Shown here: positions 17,312 through 26,935 of the stretch, one piece after another
How the letters are laid out: each line of letters begins with the position of its first letter
How positions within the stretch are numbered: the first letter of the stretch is position 1
From: Desulfovibrio sp.
GTDB taxonomy: Bacteria > Desulfobacterota > Desulfovibrionia > Desulfovibrionales > Desulfovibrionaceae
NCBI GenBank assembly: GCA_022839785.1
Contig: JALHJW010000003.1
Location: 1 to 64,000, forward strand
Reading direction: 5' to 3'
DNA: 64,000 bases
Program-made: the position numbers and the translations under genes
Notes under the pieces: model-generated
Seen by the model: only the letters and a program-made list of their open reading frames with translations
What the model was told of the DNA's origin: nothing
The model's database searches: none

Positions 17312-17372
17312 TGACCATCGTCCCGCACGGAAACACGCGCCGCAGGCTTCGGCCCGGCGTCCGGGAGCATCC

Positions 17373-19979
17373 ATGGCCTACGGCATACCGCGCTGGCTCG
17401 ACGAATCCTTCGGCGGCCTGAGCCTCAAGGGCAAGCTCATGGTCACGCTGATCCCCTCCGTGGTCCTGATCCTGGGCATCACCGGATACATCAACTACAC
17501 CCTCTCGGACTCGTTCATCGGCGTGGCCACGGAGCGCAACGTACGCGTCCGCACCATGGCCATCGCCCGCGACATCGAGACGCTCCTGAACCGATGCGCC
17601 TCGGATCTGCTCATGGCGACCGCCGTCGCCCGGACACCGGAGGCCATGCGCGACCACTTGCGGCGCTTGCGCGCGGCAGGCGGCCCGGACTACGTAGAGT
17701 TCGCCTTCATCTCCACCGGAGGCCCTGACCACGTCTTTCTTGTGCGCCGAGGCGACGCCATCGTCTCCGTCCCCTCGTCGCATATCGCGAACGTCCGCCC
17801 CAACCCCCTGCTCACCCTGGAGAAGCCCGGACGCCTCATGGACGGGGAAGTGGTGTCCGGGCAGATAGTGGAGGTCGAGTATCCGGTTTCCCTGCCCGGC
17901 CTCAACGGCCAGCATTTCTCGGCGCAGGTGCTCCTCTTCGCCGTCCGGATGCCCGCGGATGGGCACTCCCCCGCAGGCATCCTGCTCCTGGGGCTGAACG
18001 CGCACGAGTTGCGCAACCTCCTCTCCCTGCACAACTCCCCCCGCTCGCCTCTCTACGCCTATCCGCGCAGCAGCGAGGTTCGCTACAGCTATCTGGTGGA
18101 TACGGAGGGCTGGATGCTTTTCCAGTCCGAGGAGTTCGACAAGCCGGATCTGCCCCTGTCCTCGCACATCGCCCGCGCCGGATTCGAAGGCACGCTCGGC
18201 AGGCCCGGCCTGCCCGGGGCCTTCCGGCCGAACTCGGACTACGAGCACTACTGGAAGATGGCGGACGCAGTGGCGGAGGGGAAGACAGGCCTGGACGTGA
18301 TCCCGGACAAGGGGCCGCACGCAGGGGATCTGCCCCAATACTACTTCTCCTACGCGCCGATCCTGTTTACGCCCAAGCCGGGCGCCACGCCCGTCCCCTT
18401 CGGCGGCGTGGTCTTCGTGGACCGCAGCAAGCTGGTCATGGCCGCGGGCTACAAGCACCTGGACGTGATGTTCATCATCACCATCTCCACCACCGCAGCC
18501 ATCACCATCATCATCTACATCCTCTCCATGGTCATCTCCGCGCCCATCAACCGCCTGGCGCGCGCCGTGGACGGCATGCAGCAGACCGGCAGGCTGGAGC
18601 CCGTGGACCTCCCGACGACGGGCTACGAGACGCTTGCCCTGCAGACCGCGGTGAACAATCTGATCATGCGCCTCCGACAGCAGCTTGAGGTCATCCGCCT
18701 CAAGGACGAGACCATCCTCAACGTCAACCTCAAGGAGCGCGCGGACCTGGACGCCGAAATCAGGCGCATCCCCAGGCCGGAAGCCGACCAATTGTCCGAA
18801 ATCCTCGGACTCGGGCCGAAGATCGAGCAACTCAAAGGCGACATCCTCAAGGCCGCCCAAGTGGATGTGGACGTGCTCATCCTCGGCGAGACCGGCTCGG
18901 GCAAGCAGCTTACGGCCGAGGCCATCCACCGCCACGGACACCGCGCCGGACAGCCCTTCATCTCGCTCAACTGCGGCGCGCTGGACGAGAATCTCCTGCT
19001 CGACGCCCTGTTCGGCCACACAAAAGGAGCCTTTACCGAGGCCAAGGCGGAGAGGAAGGGCGCCTTCCTCGAAGCGCACGGCGGCACGCTCTTTCTCGAC
19101 GAAATCCAGTCCGCCTCGCCCAAGGTCCAGCAGGCCCTGCTGCGCGCCCTCTCCATACGCAAGATCAAACCCCTGGGCAGCGACCATGAGGTGGACGTGG
19201 ACGTGCGCGTCATCGCCGCCACCAACGCGGACCTCACCGAACTCATCGAGCGTGGCGTCTTCCGCGAGGACCTCTATTTCAGGCTCAAGGTCCTGACCCT
19301 GCATACTCCGGCGCTCAGGGAGCACAAGGAGAGCCTGCCGCTGCTGGCCCGCTTCTATCTCAGGCAGGCCGAGCAGATGACCGGACGGCGCGGCGTGGGA
19401 CTTTCCCGGGGCGCGCTGGAGAAGCTGCGCGGCTACGACTGGCCGGGCAACATCCGCGAGTTCGTCAACAGCCTCACGCGGGCCGTGGTCATGGCTGAAG
19501 CCGACGTGATCCAGGCCAGCGACCTCAAGCTCGAAAACGAATCCGGGCGGTTGGGCGAAATCCCCCCGGCCGTGACGCCCCGGGTCTCCGGGCCGACATG
19601 GTCCGCTCCCGGCGCCGCGCTCCCGACCCCGCCGCCCCCCCACAATCTGGAGCAGCCAGGCGAACAGCCCCTGCCCCCCGCCGCCCCCGCCGTTCCGCCC
19701 GAGTCGGCCGCGCCGCAGCGCCCTGCCGCACGCGCACCGAGGGCCACGGGCGACGCGAACGGTCCCGAGGGGCCGGAAGGCCTCAACTCCCGGCAGAAGC
19801 TGGGCTACGATCTGTTGCGCAAGAAGGGCGAGATATCCCGGAGCGAATACGAGGCCCTGTTCCCCGGCGGCATCTCCGCCAGGTCGGCGCTCTACGATCT
19901 GCAGGATCTGGTGGGACGGGGCTTGGCCAGCAAGGAAGGCCGGGGACCGGCGACGCGCTACGTGCTTGCGCGCAAATAG
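17373..19979 (+). CDS. Membrane-bound sigma-54-dependent transcriptional activator
   Basis: An 868-aa activator. A helix (about residues 22-42), a large periplasmic Cache-type sensor and a second helix (about 365-395) place sensing outside the cytoplasm. The AAA+ domain has Walker A GETGSGKQ (from residue 506) and Walker B LFLDEIQ. The sigma-54 contact loop reads GAFTEA (552-557) in place of GAFTGA. A Pro/Ala-rich linker follows, then a winged-helix-like end (about 800-868) instead of the usual Fis-type HTH. ATG 17373 follows GGGAG; an ATG 66 bases upstream has no ribosome site. It diverges from the sigma-54 operon it probably controls. The sensor plus activator in one chain bypasses a kinase. 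Confidence 0.85.
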   Translation: MAYGIPRWLDESFGGLSLKGKLMVTLIPSVVLILGITGYINYTLSDSFIGVATERNVRVRTMAIARDIETLLNRCASDLLMATAVARTPEAMRDHLRRLRAAGGPDYVEFAFISTGGPDHVFLVRRGDAIVSVPSSHIANVRPNPLLTLEKPGRLMDGEVVSGQIVEVEYPVSLPGLNGQHFSAQVLLFAVRMPADGHSPAGILLLGLNAHELRNLLSLHNSPRSPLYAYPRSSEVRYSYLVDTEGWMLFQSEEFDKPDLPLSSHIARAGFEGTLGRPGLPGAFRPNSDYEHYWKMADAVAEGKTGLDVIPDKGPHAGDLPQYYFSYAPILFTPKPGATPVPFGGVVFVDRSKLVMAAGYKHLDVMFIITISTTAAITIIIYILSMVISAPINRLARAVDGMQQTGRLEPVDLPTTGYETLALQTAVNNLIMRLRQQLEVIRLKDETILNVNLKERADLDAEIRRIPRPEADQLSEILGLGPKIEQLKGDILKAAQVDVDVLILGETGSGKQLTAEAIHRHGHRAGQPFISLNCGALDENLLLDALFGHTKGAFTEAKAERKGAFLEAHGGTLFLDEIQSASPKVQQALLRALSIRKIKPLGSDHEVDVDVRVIAATNADLTELIERGVFREDLYFRLKVLTLHTPALREHKESLPLLARFYLRQAEQMTGRRGVGLSRGALEKLRGYDWPGNIREFVNSLTRAVVMAEADVIQASDLKLENESGRLGEIPPAVTPRVSGPTWSAPGAALPTPPPPHNLEQPGEQPLPPAAPAVPPESAAPQRPAARAPRATGDANGPEGPEGLNSRQKLGYDLLRKKGEISRSEYEALFPGGISARSALYDLQDLVGRGLASKEGRGPATRYVLARK

Positions 19980-19984
19980 GCCAC

Positions 19985-20031
19985 GGCGGGGCGGCTTGCG
20001 CGATTACCCGCAAGCCGCCCCGCCTTTTCTT
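19985..20031. terminator. Bidirectional rho-independent terminator
   Basis: A perfect 16-bp GC stem (19985-20000 with 20009-20024, 8-base loop) is followed by TTTTCTT on plus. It lies between the convergent activator (plus) and chemoreceptor (minus) genes and can serve both. Confidence 0.85.
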
Positions 20032-20038
20032 GCGCGAT

Positions 20039-21868
20039 CTATCCGGCCGCGCCGCCTTCCTTCTTGAGTTGCGTGATGAGCCCCATGAGGGCCGCGGTCT
20101 GCTCGGCCAGCTCACGCAAGGCCACGGTGGTCTCCTGCACGCTGCGCGCCGCGCTCTGCGCGATGGCGTTGATCTCCTCCACGGAGCGGTTGATCTCCTC
20201 GGTGGCCGCAGACTGCTCCTCGGCCGCCGTGGCGATGGAGCGGATCTGCTCCGCCGCCTGTTCGGCTCCGGTCACGATCTCGGCCAACACCCGGCCCGAT
20301 TCATTGGACATGGACGCGGCCTGGGCGAGGTCCGCGGCCGCCGCGTCCATGGCGTGCACGTTCTGCGTGGCCACGGACTGGATGGCGCCGATGGATTCCG
20401 TGACCTCCTTGGTGGCGGTCATGGTCTTCTCGGCCAGCTTGCGCACCTCGTCCGCCACCACGGCGAAGCCCCGGCCCGCATCCCCAGCCCTGGCCGCCTC
20501 GATGGCCGCGTTGAGCGCCAGCAGGTTGGTCTGGTCCGCGATGTCCTCGATGACCGTAATCACGTTGCCGATGGCCCGGGCCTGGCCGTCGAGCTGGGTC
20601 ATGGCCTCCTTGAGCGCGCGCGCCTTCTGTTCCGTCGCGGCCAGGGCCTGTATGGCCCGCTCCACCACGGCCGCGCCGTTCACGGCCTTGTCGCGCGTGC
20701 CCTTGCCCTCGTCCGCCGCCTGCCCGGCGTTGCGGGCCACCTCCAGGATCGTGGCGGTCATCTCCTCCATGGCCGTGGCCGTGGTCTGGATGCGGTCGCG
20801 CTGCGTATCCGAACCGACGCGCACCTCGTCGGCCTGGGTCGATATCTCCTCCGCCGCCGCGGACAGGCGCTCGGCGACCTTCTCCAGGGCCAGGGCCGCA
20901 TGCAGCATGCCCTCGGCCTTGGCCCGCTCGGCCCGGGCCCGGGCCTCCTCGGCGTCCTTGGTGGCCAGATCGCTGGCATGCGCCTTTTCCTCGGCCAGCC
21001 GGGTCTTGTCCGTGATCTCGGCGATATTTCTTCTGAGCGTGCCGACCATGTCCCCGAGGGCCGTGTTGAGTACGCCGATCTCACTGCGTCCCTCGTCGGT
21101 CAGGACGACGTCCAGGTCGCCCCCGGCCACCTGGCTGGCCGCCGCGGTGGCGGCGCGGATGGGCAGCACGATGCCGCGGATCAGCATCCACGAGAGCGGC
21201 AGGACCACCAGGGCGAAGACCGCGGCCACCACGGCCATGATCTGGGTGGTCATGCGCCGCACCACGTCTTCGATGGCCCCGCGGATCTCGGCCTTGGCCT
21301 CGTCGATGTTGTCGATGTAAATGCCGGTGCCGATCCAGTACTCCGTGCCCGGAATCATCTCCGCGTAGCCCAGCTTGGGCTGGTCGCCCTTGTTCGGCTT
21401 GGGGAAGATGTACTCCACGAAGCCGCCTCCCGCAGCCGCGCCCTTGGCCAGTTCGCGCACGAAGTAAATGCCGTTCTTGTCCTTGGCTTCGCCCAGATCT
21501 TTGCCGTGGTTCGCCTTGTTGGGCGGCAGGGCCACGTTCACCGTGCCCTTGTACACGAAGTAGTAGCCGGACTTGTCCTCCTCGAAACGGATGGGGTCCA
21601 CGGCCTGACGGATCAGGTCGATGCGCGCCTGCTCGTCGGAGACGCCCTTCAGGATCTCGGCGAGGGACAGGGCCATGCTGTGCGTGGCCACCTGCAGCTT
21701 GTCCTTCTGGTCCGCGAGCATGATCCGCTGCGTCTCGCGCACGCCAAGTTCCTTGATGGCCGTGGTCTCGTTCAGGAAGGCCAGGATCACTCCGGCCAGA
21801 AAGAGCAGCATGAGTCCAAGCAGGAAGTAGATGCGGAATCCGATGGACTGGTTCTTGAAGAGCTTCAT
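20039..21868 (-). CDS. Methyl-accepting chemotaxis protein, sCache_2 type
   Basis: A 609-aa chemoreceptor. A helix (about residues 12-34), a periplasmic single-Cache domain (about 35-190, with GYYFVY and EYWIGTGIY), a second helix and HAMP lead to the signalling coiled coil. The signalling tip is NLLALNAAIEAARAGDAGRG. ATG 21868 lies 7 bases after an AGGGGG site; GTG 21874 is an alternative. sCache_2 sensors commonly bind small carboxylates, but the ligand is unknown. It stands alone, convergent with the sigma-54 activator. Confidence 0.93.
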   Translation of the reverse strand: MKLFKNQSIGFRIYFLLGLMLLFLAGVILAFLNETTAIKELGVRETQRIMLADQKDKLQVATHSMALSLAEILKGVSDEQARIDLIRQAVDPIRFEEDKSGYYFVYKGTVNVALPPNKANHGKDLGEAKDKNGIYFVRELAKGAAAGGGFVEYIFPKPNKGDQPKLGYAEMIPGTEYWIGTGIYIDNIDEAKAEIRGAIEDVVRRMTTQIMAVVAAVFALVVLPLSWMLIRGIVLPIRAATAAASQVAGGDLDVVLTDEGRSEIGVLNTALGDMVGTLRRNIAEITDKTRLAEEKAHASDLATKDAEEARARAERAKAEGMLHAALALEKVAERLSAAAEEISTQADEVRVGSDTQRDRIQTTATAMEEMTATILEVARNAGQAADEGKGTRDKAVNGAAVVERAIQALAATEQKARALKEAMTQLDGQARAIGNVITVIEDIADQTNLLALNAAIEAARAGDAGRGFAVVADEVRKLAEKTMTATKEVTESIGAIQSVATQNVHAMDAAAADLAQAASMSNESGRVLAEIVTGAEQAAEQIRSIATAAEEQSAATEEINRSVEEINAIAQSAARSVQETTVALRELAEQTAALMGLITQLKKEGGAAG

Positions 21869-22075
21869 GCACACGCCCCCTGGCCGTGCGGCCGACTGCC
21901 GGTGAAGGTCGGAATATGGTTCAATAACATACTAGCATGCGCCAGGCTACATGACCAGTCCGCACACGCGCTGTTCACCGCCCGCGCCGTCCTCGCGCCA
22001 TCGCTGTGCGCGGCCCCGATTCCGTGCTAGAGGTGGGGCAGCCCCTGCCTCATGCCCGTCAGCACCGGAGGAGTC

Positions 22076-22273
22076 ATGTCCACCACGCTTTTCATCCTCG
22101 TCGTCGCGGCCATCGGCTTCGTCTATGTCCTGATCTTCCGCCGCATGCGCACGCGCTGGAAGGAACGGCACCCCGGGAAAGACGACGGGCGGCGCATCGA
22201 CCCCGTGGAGTCCTGGCTCACGGGCGAGGTGGAGCGGGACGAGGACGAAGACGACAGGGACAGGCGGTCATGA
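22076..22273 (+). CDS. Small membrane protein
   Basis: A 65-aa protein with one hydrophobic helix (about residues 3-20) followed by a basic, then acidic, Asp/Glu-rich tail. ATG 22076 has a GGAGGAG ribosome site at 22067-22073. No family is recognised; the size and topology suggest a small accessory membrane protein. Confidence 0.6.
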   Translation: MSTTLFILVVAAIGFVYVLIFRRMRTRWKERHPGKDDGRRIDPVESWLTGEVERDEDEDDRDRRS

Positions 22274-22432
22274 CCCCGCGCCGCACGCACAGAACGACGA
22301 CGGACGTGGAAACACGGAAACACGAACGTACGCAATGATTTTTTGCGCATCCCCTGCGCGCCGAGGCCTTCCGGTCGCCGCAGGCCCCGTGCGGCCGGTC
22401 CTTTCCCAGGCAGGGCCGGGCTGCGCTGCCCC

Positions 22433-22461
22433 AAAAGAAACGGGGGGCTTTCGCCCCCCGT
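22433..22461 (-). terminator. Rho-independent terminator of the helicase gene
   Basis: A 9-bp stem ACGGGGGGC/GCCCCCCGT (22440-22448 and 22453-22461, 4-base loop) is followed on minus by TTTCTTTT. It lies 23 bases past the helicase stop. Confidence 0.85.
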
Positions 22462-22483
22462 CCAAGAATCGCGTCCTGTTCCG

Positions 22484-23893
22484 TTATCTGGCGTCGCGGT
22501 CCGGGCGGCCGTGGCGCGCGCCGCGGCCTCCGGCCTTGCGGCGCGAATCGGGCTGCAGGAAGGCAGGCAGCGAGGGCTTGTTCCCCTGTTCCTGCCGGGT
22601 GGATCGGCCGGCATCCGGGGCGGCCTTGGCGTTGCCCCCGTTGCCCGGGGTCTTGCCGCCCTGGGCCTGGCTGTGGTTCTGCCCGGAACGCTGGCCCCGG
22701 CCCTGGCCGCGCGGCTGGCCGCGACGCGGCGCGGGACGGCGGTCCGCCATGGCGTCGTCCGCCACGGCCGGGGGCACGAAGCCTTCCAGGCTGACCCGCT
22801 CGATGGTCTTGCCGATGGCCCGTTCGATCATGCGCACGGCCTGCGCATCCTCGGAGGTGGCCAGGGTCAGGGCCTCGCCCGTGCGCTCGGCGCGGCCGGT
22901 GCGGCCGATGCGGTGGGTGTAGTTCTCCGCCGTGTCCGGCAGATCGTAGTTGATGACGTGGGTGATGCAGGCGCAGTCGATGCCGCGCGCCGCGATGTCC
23001 GTGGCCACCATGATGTTGTACTTGCCGCTCTTGAACCCGTCCAGGGCCTCGGTGCGGCGGCTCTGCGAGAGGTTGCCCTGCAGGAAGGTGGTCTTCCAGC
23101 CCTTGCGGCCCAGGGACTGGGCCAGGGACTTGGCGCGGTGCTTGGTGCGCGTGAAGATGAGCACGGCCTCGTGCTCGTCCTTGGCCAGCAGCGCCTCAAG
23201 GAGGGCGGTCTTGCTGCCCGGGGCCACGGCGTAGAGGGTCTGGCGCACGCCCGCGGCGGGCGCGGTGTTGGCCACCTGGACCTCCACCGGACGGCGCAGG
23301 ATGTCCGCCGCCAGGGCGCGAATGTCGCTGGGCATGGTGGCCGAGAAGAGCAGATTCTGGCGCTCCTTGGGCAGACGCGCGAGGATGCGCTTGATGTCCG
23401 GCATGAAGCCCATGTCGAGCATGCGGTCGGCCTCGTCCAGGACCAGGGTGTCCACGGCCGAGAGGTCGCAGAGCCCCTGGTTCAGGAGGTCCAGGAGCCT
23501 GCCGGGGCAGGCCACGACCACGGTGGACTGGCGCAGGGCCTTGACCTGGGGGTGCATGCCCACGCCGCCGAAGACGGCCGCGCTGCGGATGCCGGTCTGG
23601 CGGCCCATGTCCACGAAGGTCTGGTGGATCTGCAGGGCCAGTTCCCGGGTGGGGGCCAGCACGAGCACGCGCACCGGACCGCGGCCCGGCGCGTCGGCGT
23701 TCAGCAGGCGCTGCAGGATGGGCAGCGCGAAGGCGGCGGTCTTGCCGGTGCCGGTCTGGGCCAGCCCCATGACGTCGTGCCCTTCGAGCACGGGCGGGAT
23801 GGCGCGGGTCTGGATGGGGGTGGGGGCCTGGTAGCCTGCCTCACGCACGGCGGAAAGAATCCGCCTGTCGAGCGAAAACGATTCGAAAGTCAC
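22484..23893 (-). CDS. rhlE: DEAD-box ATP-dependent RNA helicase, RhlE type
   Basis: A 469-aa helicase. The Q motif precedes PTPIQTRAIP, motif I is AQTGTGKT, Ia is PTRELA, motif II is DEAD, III is SAT and VI is HRIGRTGR. The two RecA domains cover about residues 1-370. A basic, Gly/Gln/Arg-rich tail follows, typical of RhlE proteins that bind structured RNA in ribosome assembly or mRNA decay. The gene stands alone with its own terminator. RhlE rather than DeaD or SrmB is inferred from length and tail. Confidence 0.9.
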   Translation of the reverse strand: MTFESFSLDRRILSAVREAGYQAPTPIQTRAIPPVLEGHDVMGLAQTGTGKTAAFALPILQRLLNADAPGRGPVRVLVLAPTRELALQIHQTFVDMGRQTGIRSAAVFGGVGMHPQVKALRQSTVVVACPGRLLDLLNQGLCDLSAVDTLVLDEADRMLDMGFMPDIKRILARLPKERQNLLFSATMPSDIRALAADILRRPVEVQVANTAPAAGVRQTLYAVAPGSKTALLEALLAKDEHEAVLIFTRTKHRAKSLAQSLGRKGWKTTFLQGNLSQSRRTEALDGFKSGKYNIMVATDIAARGIDCACITHVINYDLPDTAENYTHRIGRTGRAERTGEALTLATSEDAQAVRMIERAIGKTIERVSLEGFVPPAVADDAMADRRPAPRRGQPRGQGRGQRSGQNHSQAQGGKTPGNGGNAKAAPDAGRSTRQEQGNKPSLPAFLQPDSRRKAGGRGARHGRPDRDAR

Positions 23894-24207
23894 AAGAAAT
23901 CCTATGGTGATGAAGGAATGTCGCGGCAGGGCGTGATGCCTGGCGCGGGCCGCGTACGGCTGCTTCTACAGGGGCTCTGGGACGAAAAACACTGGCGGGG
24001 CGCCTGCGGCCCGGCCTCCGCGCGGGGCGGCGGCGGGATGGCGGTGCGGGGCTCTTGTCCAATCACGCTGAGCTGGGCGACAGTTAACCATTCCCCCGGA
24101 CATGTAAAGGACTATTTTCATCCGACGCCCCAATACGCCCGTGCGACGCATGACATGCCGCCCTCGGTGCGCTATGAATCCGCACCCGCATCCCCAGGAG
24201 GTCCCCC
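23894..24207. other. Divergent intergenic region
   Basis: This 314-base gap separates the divergent helicase and DUF1847 genes and must hold both promoters. I see no convincing -35/-10 pair, hairpin or ORF. An AGGAGG site ends just before the ATG at 24208. Confidence 0.5.
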
Positions 24208-24900
24208 ATGCCCGCCTTCCCCCAGTGCGCCGCCTGTCCCTACGACTGGTCCGAGCGCGCCTGCCGCAGCCCGCGCGGCAAGGGGCCGGAAAACTGCCCC
24301 ACCCTGCGCGAGCGTGAATTGGCGCGCGAATCCGTGCGCATCCTGGAGGCCGACCCGGCGCTCATGGCATTCGCCCGACAGGCCTCCCTGCAGGAGGCGG
24401 ACGGCTACAGCGGCCGGGAAAAGGGCTACGCCGCCGTGCGCCCGGCCAAGACGCGCCTGGAGGAGGTCGCCGAGTTCGCGAAACGCATGGGGTATACGCG
24501 CCTGGGCCTGACCTTTTGCGGCGGTCTGCGCGCCGAGGGACTGGCCGTGCATCGCTTCCTCGAAGCCAAGGGCTTCGAGGTCGTCTCCCTGATGTGCAAG
24601 GCCGGACGCGTGCCGAAATCCGCCTTGGGCATCGGCCCCGAAGGCCAGGTGGACACCCGCTGCGACAGCGAAACCATGTGCAACCCGGTGCTCCAGGCCC
24701 TGGGCGCGAACAGGCACGGGGTGGAACTGAACGTGCTGCTCGGCCTGTGCGTGGGCCACGACTCCCTGTTCATCAAGCACGCCGAGGCTCCGACCACGGT
24801 GCTGGCGGTCAAGGATCGCCTGCTCGGCCACAACCCCCTGGCCGCGGTCTACCAGCTCACCCAATACTACCGCGGGCTGCTCGCGCCCGAGCCGGACTGA
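24208..24900 (+). CDS. DUF1847-type metal-binding protein
   Basis: A 230-aa protein with Cys-rich N-terminus (CAACPYDW and further Cys at residues 19 and 30), matching a predicted zinc site. The body has conserved CGGLRAEG, CKAGRVPK and CNPVLQA segments. I place it in DUF1847 on these patterns from memory; no function is established. The strong AGGAGG site supports the start. It is flanked on the right by a terminator shared with the convergent cytochrome gene. Confidence 0.75.
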   Translation: MPAFPQCAACPYDWSERACRSPRGKGPENCPTLRERELARESVRILEADPALMAFARQASLQEADGYSGREKGYAAVRPAKTRLEEVAEFAKRMGYTRLGLTFCGGLRAEGLAVHRFLEAKGFEVVSLMCKAGRVPKSALGIGPEGQVDTRCDSETMCNPVLQALGANRHGVELNVLLGLCVGHDSLFIKHAEAPTTVLAVKDRLLGHNPLAAVYQLTQYYRGLLAPEPD

Positions 24901-24918
24901 TTCCCGCCGCGGACGCGC

Positions 24919-24944
24919 GAAGGGCCGGATCGCTCCGGCCCTTC
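24919..24944. terminator. Bidirectional hairpin terminator
   Basis: A perfect 11-bp stem (24919-24929 with 24934-24944, 4-base loop) lies between the convergent DUF1847 and cytochrome genes. CTGTTT follows on plus, so the T tract is weak. Confidence 0.6.
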
Positions 24945-24961
24945 CTGTTTCCGCTTTCCTC

Positions 24962-26371
24962 CTAGAGTTGGCGCATGAAGGCCACGAGGTCCTGCTTCTC
25001 CTGGGCCGTCAGCTTGGTCTCCAGCAGCAGGTTGAAAAACTCCACCGTGTCCTCCAGGGTCAGCAACCTGCCGTCGTGCAGATACGGCGGCGAATCCTTG
25101 ATGCCGCGCAGGGGGAAGGTCTTGATCGGGCCGTCCGCCGAGGCCATGCGGCCGTTGACCATGCGCGGCTTGTAGAAGCGCTCGGTCTTCATGTTGTGCA
25201 TCAGATTGTCCGTGTAGTAGGGCGCGGGATGGCACGGGCCGCACTTGGCCTTGCCGAAGAACAGTTCCTGACCGCGCAGTTCCTGTTGCGTGGCCAGGCG
25301 CGGGTCGAGCTTGCCGTCCGCCACCATGAGCTTGGGCGCGGGCGGGAAGTCCAGCAGCGCCTGGAATTCGGCCATGAAATGGACCTGGCTGCCGCGTTCC
25401 AGGATGTTCACGCCCTTCTTGGTCGCGATCACCGGATCGCCGTCGAAGTACGCCGCGCGCTGTTCGAACTCGGTGAAGTCCTCCACGCTCTTGAGCGCCC
25501 GCTGCGATCCGAAGAGCCGCTGGACGTTCACGCCCCGCAGGGTGGGGGTGTCCAGACGGTGGCGGAACTCCTGGGGCCGGATGTCGCCCACCAGATGGGT
25601 AGCGGCGTTGGTGTGGCCGTTGGTGTGGCAGTCGAAGCAGGTCACGCCCCGGCTCGGGCGTTCGGAGCGGCGGTCCTCGGTCTGGTTGAACTGCTGCTGT
25701 GGGAAGGGCGTCACCAGAAGACGTAGCCCCTCAAGCTGCTTGGGGTTCAGGATGCCGTTGAAGATTTCGTAGTAGTTGTCGATGGTCACCACCTTGCCCT
25801 GCGCGACATCGCCGAGGTCCGGCCGGGTGGTCAGGTAGATGGGCGCGGGAAACTCGGGCAGGAAGTGGTCGGGCAGATCGTAGTCCAGATCGAAGCGCGT
25901 CAGATCCCGCGCCTCCTGCTTCTTGATCTCGTCGATGTGGAACTTGGGAAAGAGCATGCCGCCTTCCGGATGGTTCGGATGCGGCAGGGGCAGGAATCCG
26001 AGGGGGAAGAGATCCTTGTCGCGAATTTCGCCGGGCGTCATGGCCGCCAGCTTCTCCCAGGTCATGCCCGCGGGCAGCGCGGCGCGCACGCCTTCCTGCA
26101 CGGCCTTGCCGCGCGACATGGCCACGCCCTTGGCCGGGCGGTCGGCGAGGTCGTAGCGCCGGACCAGCAGATCCGCCTGACGCTTCATGATCTCGGGTTT
26201 GGCCGCCTTCATCCGCGCCATGAGCGAGGCGAAACTTTCCGTGATGACCACGGGGGAATAGCTGGAGGGCCGCTCCGAGGCCGTCTGGGCCGCGCCGGCT
26301 CCCACGACTCCGGCCAGCACGGCCAGGACCGCCGCAAAAATCACGATTGCTCCGGGCACGTTGCGTCTCAT
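24962..26371 (-). CDS. Exported di-heme cytochrome c, MauG/peroxidase-like
   Basis: A 469-aa periplasmic protein with a Sec signal peptide (about residues 1-28). Two CXXCH heme sites are present, CFDCH in the middle and CGPCH in the C-terminal third. The segment PPYLHDGRLLTLEDTVEFFN resembles the conserved region of bacterial di-heme cytochrome c peroxidase/MauG proteins. Family members reduce peroxide or pass electrons; this one is longer than classical peroxidases, so peroxidase activity is not assured. ATG 26371 has AAGGAGG; upstream readings pass through a frame with no signal peptide. It diverges from the c-heme chemoreceptor. Confidence 0.85.
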   Translation of the reverse strand: MRRNVPGAIVIFAAVLAVLAGVVGAGAAQTASERPSSYSPVVITESFASLMARMKAAKPEIMKRQADLLVRRYDLADRPAKGVAMSRGKAVQEGVRAALPAGMTWEKLAAMTPGEIRDKDLFPLGFLPLPHPNHPEGGMLFPKFHIDEIKKQEARDLTRFDLDYDLPDHFLPEFPAPIYLTTRPDLGDVAQGKVVTIDNYYEIFNGILNPKQLEGLRLLVTPFPQQQFNQTEDRRSERPSRGVTCFDCHTNGHTNAATHLVGDIRPQEFRHRLDTPTLRGVNVQRLFGSQRALKSVEDFTEFEQRAAYFDGDPVIATKKGVNILERGSQVHFMAEFQALLDFPPAPKLMVADGKLDPRLATQQELRGQELFFGKAKCGPCHPAPYYTDNLMHNMKTERFYKPRMVNGRMASADGPIKTFPLRGIKDSPPYLHDGRLLTLEDTVEFFNLLLETKLTAQEKQDLVAFMRQL

Positions 26372-26824
26372 GTCTGCGCCTCCTTGGTTGGGGTTGCGCC
26401 GCCCCCCCTGCGGCGACAGTGGACCATGCAGCCGGGCCGTCCCGTCCCCCCCGCAATCGCATCCGCGCTCCACATCGGCAATCCGACGGCAGGATGCGGC
26501 GGCGCCCACCTTTTCCGCGCCATGCGGCAACCCGCGCGAGCATGCGCAACGACTGCAACGGATCACGGTTATAGCCAATGACGACAAAAACTTATGTCTT
26601 ATATTTAAGCAATGATACAATACATCATCGCCTATTTCTTTCGTTATGCAGAAATATTGCACAATGAAAAGAAAATGCAACAGAAAAACATCACTCCAAC
26701 ACTCCACAACAGGGATGACGATCCCGGATCATCCCGCCTCGCCGCCCCCAGGGGGCCTGTCTCCGGCACTTTGCAGATGCCAAGCACGGTATGCGCCACG
26801 CAGCCCTTCTTGCTCATTTTTATC

Positions 26825-26843
26825 TAATGATTTCAAATCATTA
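26825..26843. promoter_or_regulatory. Perfect 19-bp palindrome, probable operator
   Basis: TAATGATTT and AAATCATTA flank a single C at 26834, giving 9-bp perfect arms. It sits 16 bases upstream of the sigma-54 -24 element. At that distance it could be a repressor site or the activator site of the heme-receptor promoter. Confidence 0.5.
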
Positions 26844-26858
26844 ATTCATGCGCGGGGC

Positions 26859-26873
26859 TGGAACAATTCTTGC
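26859..26873 (+). promoter_or_regulatory. Sigma-54 promoter of the heme chemoreceptor gene
   Basis: TGGAACAATTCTTGC matches TGGCAC-N5-TTGC with one mismatch and exact GG-N10-GC spacing. Transcription would start near 26885, about 50 bases before the GTG at 26936. Confidence 0.65.
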
Positions 26874-26935
26874 GCTCTCCCCCCGGCGAGCCGCTCTGCC
26901 GGACACACGGCCGCCAAAGACAGGGGAGAGAAACA

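Larger units (their letters stand above)
16749..17372. other. Divergent regulatory region of the sigma-54 operon
   Basis: This 624-base region holds no credible protein gene. It contains a sigma-54 promoter close to usp, a dyad cluster of TTGCG/CGCAA, and poly-A/T tracts at 17039-17066. A second sigma-54 motif sits near 17260, and a possible sigma-70 promoter serves the activator gene on the right. It lies between the activator and its probable target operon. Confidence 0.6.
26372..26935. other. Divergent regulatory region with AT-rich core
   Basis: This 564-base gap between the cytochrome and heme-receptor genes contains an AT-rich stretch (about 26570-26700). On the plus side it holds a perfect palindrome and a sigma-54 promoter. 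No credible ORF is seen. Several A/T hexamers could serve as -10 boxes for the cytochrome gene, but none has a matching -35. Confidence 0.55.
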
